Shown: one piece after another, positions 58,352 through 64,000 of the stretch
Layout: each line of letters opens with the position of its first letter
Numbering within the stretch: position 1 is the stretch's first letter
DNA from: Flocculibacter collagenilyticus
Lineage (GTDB): Bacteria > Pseudomonadota > Gammaproteobacteria > Enterobacterales > Alteromonadaceae
Direction: 5' to 3'
Length of the DNA: 64,000 bases
Assembly: GCF_016469335.1 (NCBI RefSeq)
Contig: NZ_CP059888.1
Location: forward strand, 1,674,001 to 1,738,000
Translations under genes and position numbers: made by a program
Notes under the pieces: model-generated
Seen by the model: only the letters and a program-made list of their open reading frames with translations
What the model was told of the DNA's origin: nothing
Database searches by the model: none

Positions 58352-60025
58352 GTGGAGTCGTTTAGTCAATTTTTAGATACCTTGGATGGTTTGTTAGGAA
58401 GCTCGTTTTGGTTTCCGTATGTGCTGCTAGGAGTAGGTATATTTTTTACTTTTTACCTTAAGTTTCCGCAAATTCGTTACTTTAAACATGCGTGGAAAGT
58501 AGTGACGGGTAAATATGAAAAGAAAGACGCCGAAGGGGATACCTCACATTTCCAAGCGTTAACAACGGCATTATCGGGTACAGTTGGTACGGGTAATATT
58601 GGTGGTGTTGCGCTGGCAATTTCGATTGGTGGCCCCGCTGCCTTATTCTGGATGTGGATGACTGCATTTTTCGGTATGACAACGAAATTTGTAGAAGTAA
58701 CACTGTCACACAAATACCGTGTTAAAGCTGCAGATGGCACCATGGCTGGTGGTCCAATGTACTACATGGATCGCCGCTTAAACATGAAATGGTTAGCTGT
58801 GGCCTTTGCGGTTGCTACCGTAATCAGCTCATTCGGTACAGGTAACCTGCCGCAAATTAATAACATTGCACAAGGTATGGAAGCCACGTTTGGCATTGAG
58901 CCAATGGTAACTGGTGGCGTGCTATCAATTTTATTAGCGTTGGTTATTCTTGGTGGCATTAAGCGTATTGCGAAAATCACTTCTCGAATTGTGCCTACAA
59001 TGGCGGCTATTTACATTATTGGTGCGCTGTCAGTTATTTTCTATAACATTGAAAACTTAGTTCCTTCTTTCTTATCAGTTTTCCAAAATGCGTTTACTGG
59101 CTCAGCAGCGGCTGGTGGCTTCTTAGGTGCATCATTTGCGTATGCATTCACGAAGGGTGTTGGCCGTGGTTTATTTTCTAATGAAGCGGGTCAAGGTTCT
59201 GCGCCAATTGCTCACGCATCAGCTCGAGGTGACGAGCCAGTGTCTGAAGGTGTGGTTTCAATTTTAGAACCTTTCATCGATACAATTATTATCTGTACTT
59301 TAACCGGTATGGTTATTTTGTCATCGAATGTTTGGACAGAAAAATTTGAAAATACATTCCAAAAAACCGAGCTAACAGTAATTGAAGGCGTTTACCTAGA
59401 TACAAATGACGAGCATAAAGTTGAACTTGCGAATCATTTAAACGGTGGCGAGTCGACATTAACAATGTATAACGGTCAGTTAAACGTTGTTGATGGTAAG
59501 ATTATGAATAATGACTTTACTATGTTGCACGCGCGTTCTGTTGCTGAAGATATTAGAGTAACGACTGCGGGCGGGCACCTTTTCTCGGGCTCTATTCCTG
59601 TTGAAAATGGTAATGTAAAAGATCGTAACGTATTAATTATTGGTAAGTCCCTAATCCACTCAGCGAGCTTAACAGCAAAAGCCTTTTCTAAAGGGTTTGC
59701 CGGAGAATACGGTAAATATATAGTCTCCATTGGTTTACTATTATTTGCATTTTCGACTGCAATTGCATGGTCGTATTACGGTGATAGGGCGATGATATAC
59801 TTATTTGGTATGCGTTCAGTGATGCCATATCGAGTATTTTACGTTGCTGGATTTTTCTGGGCGTCTTACGCAGATACGGCGCTAGTGTGGAAAATTGCAG
59901 CGGTTGCAATAGTCATAATGACCTTACCAAACTTATTCGGTTTATTATTGCTACGTAAAGAAATGAAAGAAACCGTTGATGATTATTGGGTTAAGTTTGA
60001 TAAAGAACACCCCAACGAAAAATAA
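58352..60025 (+). CDS. AGCS family sodium:alanine/glycine symporter
   Basis: 557 residues, GTG start with a strong AAAGGAGG 8 bases upstream. About ten membrane helices. AGCS signatures: [48 protein letters not shown] and [16 protein letters not shown] hydrophilic insert at about residues 340-440 ([14 protein letters not shown] to the [12 protein letters not shown] region) between helices is longer than in E. coli relatives and typical of marine gammaproteobacteria. Takes up alanine or glycine with Na+, fitting a marine sodium-motive lifestyle. Confidence 0.93.
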   Translation: MESFSQFLDTLDGLLGSSFWFPYVLLGVGIFFTFYLKFPQIRYFKHAWKVVTGKYEKKDAEGDTSHFQALTTALSGTVGTGNIGGVALAISIGGPAALFWMWMTAFFGMTTKFVEVTLSHKYRVKAADGTMAGGPMYYMDRRLNMKWLAVAFAVATVISSFGTGNLPQINNIAQGMEATFGIEPMVTGGVLSILLALVILGGIKRIAKITSRIVPTMAAIYIIGALSVIFYNIENLVPSFLSVFQNAFTGSAAAGGFLGASFAYAFTKGVGRGLFSNEAGQGSAPIAHASARGDEPVSEGVVSILEPFIDTIIICTLTGMVILSSNVWTEKFENTFQKTELTVIEGVYLDTNDEHKVELANHLNGGESTLTMYNGQLNVVDGKIMNNDFTMLHARSVAEDIRVTTAGGHLFSGSIPVENGNVKDRNVLIIGKSLIHSASLTAKAFSKGFAGEYGKYIVSIGLLLFAFSTAIAWSYYGDRAMIYLFGMRSVMPYRVFYVAGFFWASYADTALVWKIAAVAIVIMTLPNLFGLLLLRKEMKETVDDYWVKFDKEHPNEK

Positions 60026-60031
60026 CCAAAT

Positions 60032-60056
60032 AAAAAGCGCCTAAGGGCGCTTTTTT
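60032..60056 (+). terminator. Rho-independent terminator after the AGCS symporter
   Basis: AAAAAGCGCC, TAA loop, GGGCGCTTTTTT: stem of about 9 bp with a 6-T run, 7 bases after the stop. Confidence 0.92.
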
Positions 60057-60111
60057 CATGTAAAATCTACGCAATTTTTTATACACGAGTGCTTGAGTAG
60101 CGGAGCTGTCG

Positions 60112-60438
60112 ATGGCTGTAATAAATTGTCCTGAATGCAATAAAAAAGTATCTGATAAAACACAACAATGCCCACACTGTGACTTTGCAATCGGCGAAGT
60201 ATCTGAAGAAAAACTGGAAAGTTTAAATCGCATAAAAAAAATTAAGCGTATGCAGCGATTAACTACGCAGTCATTTATAGCCATTATTTTGTTTGCAGCC
60301 GGATTTACCTGGATGTATTGGCATGAACCAGAGCCTGAGTCTATTGAACTTTATGTCAGCCAAGCAGCTATTGCTATTGGTGTGATTTGGTATTTAGTCA
60401 ATCGTGTTCGTTTAATTATCAGTAAGAAAAAGAGTTAA
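60112..60438 (+). CDS. Zinc-ribbon membrane protein
   Basis: 108 residues. An N-terminal zinc ribbon with two CxxC knuckles (INCPECNKKV and QCPHCDFAIG) is followed by a basic helix (RIKKIKRMQRL) and two membrane helices (FIAIILFAAGFTWMYW and QAAIAIGVIWYLVNRV). Function unknown. It lies 2 bases before the YeaC-like gene, so the two are co-transcribed. Confidence 0.75.
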   Translation: MAVINCPECNKKVSDKTQQCPHCDFAIGEVSEEKLESLNRIKKIKRMQRLTTQSFIAIILFAAGFTWMYWHEPEPESIELYVSQAAIAIGVIWYLVNRVRLIISKKKS

Positions 60439-60440
60439 GT

Positions 60441-60749
60441 ATGGATTTTTCCAGTATCGTTAAAAGCATGACTCCAGAAGTCTATAACAATCTTAAAACG
60501 GCTGTAGAACTAGGGAAGTGGCCAAATGGTGACTTACTCAATGAAGAGCAAAAAGAGAACAGTTTACAATTGGTAATGGCATACCAATCTTTAGTGTTAA
60601 AATCAGAAGAACATTTCACGATAGGTGAGAAAGGTGAGTTGATTAACAAGCCTAAAAGAGAACTTAAAGCACAATTTGCCGCAGATAAAGAGTCAGAACA
60701 GCACAATTCAGAGCACCAAATAGCAAGGTTTGATCACGATGATATTTAA
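60441..60749 (+). CDS. YeaC-like DUF1315 protein
   Basis: 102 residues. Begins DFSSIVKSMTPEVYNNLKTA, then ELGKWPNGDLLNEEQKENSL and LVMAYQSL, the DUF1315/YeaC pattern. A charged C-terminus (KESEQHNSEHQIARFDHDDI) is less conserved. Role unknown. It overlaps the start of the DUF349 gene by 11 bases, indicating one operon with the flanking genes. Confidence 0.88.
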   Translation: MDFSSIVKSMTPEVYNNLKTAVELGKWPNGDLLNEEQKENSLQLVMAYQSLVLKSEEHFTIGEKGELINKPKRELKAQFAADKESEQHNSEHQIARFDHDDI

Positions 60750-63525
60750 GAGTTTATTTCAACCAAAATGGAAGCATAAAAACGCTGACATTCGTATTAA
60801 GGCTATTGAAACACTTGTAGTTGATAATCTAAACGACAAATCGGTTTTACATGAATTAGCATTTAACGATGCGGATGAAAAGGTACGCCTAGCGGCACTT
60901 GAACATTTAAATGACTTTTCATTATGGTGGCAAGCTAACAAAAAAGAGAAAAGCGAGCGTTTAGTTCGTATTACAGACGAAAAAATCAAGTACACTTTGC
61001 TGGGTAAAAGTGATTGCAAAATAGACTCGCAATTAAAAAAGCAATTTGTTAATGAGTGCACTAAATCCGCATTACTTGAAACATTAGCACTTCAAGACGC
61101 TGATGAAGAGATCAGAGTAACAGTGCTTGCAAAACTTAATAAAGAAAGTTTGTATATTAATGCACTTATTGCTGGCAACTTAAGTACCCAATCTGCCTTG
61201 TTATTACTTGAAAAGATTCAAGAGCCTGACAATTTAAACAAAATTGCTAAAAAGCTAACTGGTGAAGTACAGCAAAAAGCACAGCACCGTTTAGATGCAA
61301 TGGAACAGGCTAAACAAAAGCCAATAGCTGCGCAAAAAAGTGCCAAAATAATCTTATCTAAGCTTAATGCGCTTAAAGATAAATCAGAATACATCGAAAT
61401 AGATCAAAAACGCGCAGATCTAATTAAGCAATGGCAAGCATTAACGGCTGATTTTACATGCTTAGAACCTACTCAAGCAGAAGAGCTGCAAACAAAATAC
61501 AATAGTATTATTACCAGCCTTGATCGTATTACAACGCCGCTGAAAACAAAGTGGGAAGCGCAGCAACAAGCTGAGCAAGACCGTATTACTAAGTTAAATA
61601 ATGCAAAAGTTATTGAAGCGGAAATCGCGGCTGTTGAAATTGACATTACCAACCTTTTACAACGTGACGATGACACCGAAGAAGAGTTAGCAGCAGTTGC
61701 CACAACACTAGCGAACATTCAGAGCAACGCTGAAACCTTGTTACTGATGGCAGACGATAAGCTAAAAGCATTAAAACAGCTTGAAATACTTACTAAGCAG
61801 CTTTCACACATACCTGAATGTAAACATGCACTGAAGCAGGCTGCGCTATTATTAGAAGTGCTTTCTACTAAAACGCCGCCAACTACAATGGAAGCGTTTA
61901 ATGAGCTTGGAAACACTTATCAAGAGTGGCAACGTAGCTGGCGTAATAACCTTAAATCAGTTGATATCAAATTATCTGATGAACTGAAGTCAGCACACCA
62001 AACGCTTACAAAAGAGTGGAATGACGCTATAGCTCCACTTAAAGCCGAACAAACTAAACGTTTTAATCACACTCAGAAAAAGCTATCTGAATTAAAGCGT
62101 TTAATATTTGCTGGTAAATATCGTGCAGCCTTCGGTTTATATAAAAAAGTAGCTAGCTGGTATAACGAACTGAACGAGCAACAGCAAAGCAAATTAGAGC
62201 GTGAATACACTTTAGTGAAAGAAAAGATTGATGAACTGGAAGATTGGCAAGAATACATAGCGACGCCAAGAAAACAGGAAATGGTTGCGGAAGTTGCGCA
62301 ATTGGCCGTTGAGCCTCTTTCTTCACCGCAAGAACAAGCTAGCCGCATTAAATATATGCGTAGCGTGTGGAACACATTAGGAAAAGCAACGCCAGAATTA
62401 AACGAAGAACTTAATGCCGCGTTCGATCAAGCTTGTGAGAATGCGTTTGCAATTTGTCGTGCATATTATGCCGAACAAGAAAAAATCCGCACTGAAAATT
62501 TAATCGCAAAACAAACAATCTGTGCAGAATTAGCCCTGATGAATGAATCAACTAAACACCAAGAAATTGATTACAAGCAATTAGATGCAGACTTAAAACG
62601 TATTAGCCAGCAGTGGAAAGGCATCGGCTTGGTGGATAAGGATCAGGTTAAGCAAATCAATCAAACTTATTATGATTCAGTAAATGCGCTAAGAGCTGTT
62701 TTAAATAGCCACTACCAAAACAATGCAGATAAGAAGCAGGCGCTAGTGCAGCAAGCTATAACATTGGCTGAGCAAGACGATCTTAGCAATGCCGCAGCTG
62801 AACTTAAGCAACTACAAGCGCAATGGAAAGAAATTGGGTTTGCAGGAAGAAAATTAGATCGCCCACTTTGGGCTGAATTTAGAGAAGTAAATGATGGTTT
62901 TTTTGCTAAACGCAAAAGTGAATATCAGCTTCAAAAAAATGAAAATGCTCAAGTAGTGAATGAATTTGATAAAGCCCTGCTAGCACTGACTAATGACATT
63001 GAGAGTGCAGAAAATGCAGCAACCTTAAATAAACTTATTGATGATATTAAGTCACTCTTATCTACAACCAACGAGTTACCAAAAGCAGAGTTTGTGAAAC
63101 TTGCTAAGCGTGCAGAAACAAGTATTTCTGTGGCTAACAGCAAAATTGAGAGTATCGCCAAGCATAAGACTACAGAGCAATACGCAGCACTCTTTAATGT
63201 GCTACGCAAAGACGAAGTTGTTGACAGTGATGAAGCGATGACGACATTGCCAAACAATTGGCAGCAAGCGTTATCTAGCACTAGTAACAATGCAGAAAGC
63301 CGCCATCACACAATGCTTAAAATGGAAATTACAGCTGGTGTGGACTCTCCAGAAGAGGACAACCAAGCGCGCATGGCTATTCAAATTGATATGCTTTCAA
63401 GCAAGCTTAGCTCAGGTTCGGTCGATAAAATAGAACACCTACTGTTAGAGTGGCTGTCTTTCGGCTTGCCTAATAAGGATGAACAGTCGTTAGTATCACG
63501 ATTAGAAAAGGTACTAATAGGCTAG
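60739..63525 (+). CDS. DUF349 domain protein with HEAT-like N-terminus
   Basis: 928 residues from ATG 60739, inside the YeaC-like gene end. The N-terminal ~180 residues are HEAT-like repeats (ADIRIKAIETLVVDN, ADEKVRLAALEHLNDF, ADEEIRVTVLAKLNKES). The rest is an Ala/Glu/Lys-rich helical protein with several DUF349 units, whose W-K-x-x-G signature shows in QQWKGIGLV and AQWKEIGFAGRKLDRPLWAEF. Long coiled coils are predicted. DUF349 proteins occur across bacteria with unclear function. No signal or membrane segment. Confidence 0.88.
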   Translation: MIFKSLFQPKWKHKNADIRIKAIETLVVDNLNDKSVLHELAFNDADEKVRLAALEHLNDFSLWWQANKKEKSERLVRITDEKIKYTLLGKSDCKIDSQLKKQFVNECTKSALLETLALQDADEEIRVTVLAKLNKESLYINALIAGNLSTQSALLLLEKIQEPDNLNKIAKKLTGEVQQKAQHRLDAMEQAKQKPIAAQKSAKIILSKLNALKDKSEYIEIDQKRADLIKQWQALTADFTCLEPTQAEELQTKYNSIITSLDRITTPLKTKWEAQQQAEQDRITKLNNAKVIEAEIAAVEIDITNLLQRDDDTEEELAAVATTLANIQSNAETLLLMADDKLKALKQLEILTKQLSHIPECKHALKQAALLLEVLSTKTPPTTMEAFNELGNTYQEWQRSWRNNLKSVDIKLSDELKSAHQTLTKEWNDAIAPLKAEQTKRFNHTQKKLSELKRLIFAGKYRAAFGLYKKVASWYNELNEQQQSKLEREYTLVKEKIDELEDWQEYIATPRKQEMVAEVAQLAVEPLSSPQEQASRIKYMRSVWNTLGKATPELNEELNAAFDQACENAFAICRAYYAEQEKIRTENLIAKQTICAELALMNESTKHQEIDYKQLDADLKRISQQWKGIGLVDKDQVKQINQTYYDSVNALRAVLNSHYQNNADKKQALVQQAITLAEQDDLSNAAAELKQLQAQWKEIGFAGRKLDRPLWAEFREVNDGFFAKRKSEYQLQKNENAQVVNEFDKALLALTNDIESAENAATLNKLIDDIKSLLSTTNELPKAEFVKLAKRAETSISVANSKIESIAKHKTTEQYAALFNVLRKDEVVDSDEAMTTLPNNWQQALSSTSNNAESRHHTMLKMEITAGVDSPEEDNQARMAIQIDMLSSKLSSGSVDKIEHLLLEWLSFGLPNKDEQSLVSRLEKVLIG

Positions 63526-63539
63526 TTACTACCTCACAT

Positions 63540-63578
63540 ATAAACACTGGGCTAGATGAACGCTTACCCAGTGTTTAT
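63540..63578. terminator. 12-bp perfect hairpin after the DUF349 gene
   Basis: ATAAACACTGGG (63540-63551) and CCCAGTGTTTAT (63567-63578) with a 15-base loop, 15 bases after the stop. No T run follows, so it may end or stabilise the message. Confidence 0.6.
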
Positions 63579-63609
63579 AGCAATTCAATATGCTAATGGA
63601 GATAAGCAA

Positions 63610-64000
63610 TTGTTCAAGCGTGTAGCCAAGCACAGTAAAGAGGTTTTTTCGGCCGTCGCCATAGGTGTTTTAATTGCAATTATTAGTGCAGTTATTCTGG
63701 AATATATTTATTCAGTAAAAGCGCCAAACGAAACGGTTTTATTTTCAGAAGGAATTCACGCTAATTCCAAGGTTCCTCAATTATGGTCGGACCATAAATT
63801 ACTAAACATACCTTCAAATAAATGTGCATCTAATGGCCAATTAATTTTAAAAGGCCTAGGCTTTAATTCAGTTATACAGAACAACCAATACATTTATGGC
63901 AACTTTGATGGTAATAGAGCCGTGATAAAATGCGTCGACTTGGCAGAAAAGTCGTTTGTATACATCGCCGTTGCTGGCTCCAATGTGAAACAAGTTGAAA
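63610..64000 (+). CDS. 5' part of a membrane-anchored protein, cut by the window end
   Basis: An open frame of 130 codons runs to the last base. TTG 63610 has GGAG 8 bases upstream. A basic start (FKRVAKHSKE) precedes one membrane helix (VFSAVAIGVLIAIISAVILEYIY), then an extracytoplasmic domain with a Cys pair (NKCASNGQ, IKCVDLAEK) and strand-rich segments (LILKGLGFNSVI). No family is recognised from this portion. The remainder lies outside the window. Confidence 0.6.
   Translation, partial: MFKRVAKHSKEVFSAVAIGVLIAIISAVILEYIYSVKAPNETVLFSEGIHANSKVPQLWSDHKLLNIPSNKCASNGQLILKGLGFNSVIQNNQYIYGNFDGNRAVIKCVDLAEKSFVYIAVAGSNVKQVE

Overview
The window looks like a chromosomal segment of an AT-rich marine gammaproteobacterium of the Alteromonadales, probably Colwelliaceae-like (Colwellia/Thalassotalea group). 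This is inferred from gene content: BI-1/YccA next to tusDCBE, uvrY-uvrC-pgsA followed by tRNA genes, two GAPDH paralogues (335 and 481 aa), DUF2989, DUF1315 (YeaC) and DUF349 genes. No rRNA, CRISPR array, intact IS element or replication origin was seen.

Layout. 1-3200: a run of small, mostly unrecognised + strand genes (HExxH protein, RraB-like protein, macrodomain protein and others), separated by about 115-130 bp gaps with imperfect inverted repeats and broken by a decayed IS110 transposase end. It resembles an accessory, cassette-like zone. 3400-5560: tusDCBE (tRNA 2-thiouridine sulfur relay) and a BI-1 membrane protein on the minus strand. 5680-6430: two identical tRNA-Ser(UGA) genes, each with its own promoter. 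6570-9730: uvrY, uvrC, pgsA. 9790-10322: a tRNA-Gly/Cys/Leu/Gly operon. 10585-12810: a methanogen-output-domain-like sensor protein and a hybrid histidine kinase. 12807-18264: biotin synthesis, with bioA divergent from bioBFCD. 18387-20072: small lipoproteins and a frameshifted NTF2-like gene.

20345-25955 is the most interesting region: a compact ribosomal peptide (RiPP) locus. It has two short homologous precursor genes (56 and 57 aa, too short for most gene finders), each followed by a terminator. Then come a tightly packed MvdD-like ATP-grasp ligase, a cytosolic Clp-fold serine protease of the SDH type, a MauE/DoxX-like membrane redox protein, a membrane-anchored thioredoxin-like protein with CPKC, and an ABC exporter without its own peptidase domain. 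The logical order is ligation on the precursor, leader removal, cysteine redox processing and export.

26000-34800: a LysE remnant, a KAS III-like enzyme, asnS, a small P-loop kinase, and a molybdenum hydroxylase operon (XdhC, MobA-like, 2Fe-2S subunit, Tat-exported large subunit). 34978-37459: a RimB-like protease divergent from rimK and an AstE-like deacylase. 37638-45101: a large AsmA-like DUF748 protein, small membrane proteins, a TIGR04141/DUF6119 accessory gene and an M61 peptidase. 45493-56218: central carbon metabolism. gapA has HexR-like boxes; next come two large intact ORFs that read as catalytically dead relatives of 4-alpha-glucanotransferase (GH77) and glycogen branching enzyme (GH13), then gnd, msrB, a DUF2989 lipoprotein and a second GAPDH. 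56441-64000: a thioredoxin-like protein, an M14 carboxypeptidase, an AGCS alanine:sodium symporter, a zinc-ribbon protein, a YeaC-like protein, a DUF349 protein and the 5' part of an unknown membrane-anchored protein cut by the window end.

All function calls come from reading motifs and remembered family features; no database search was run.
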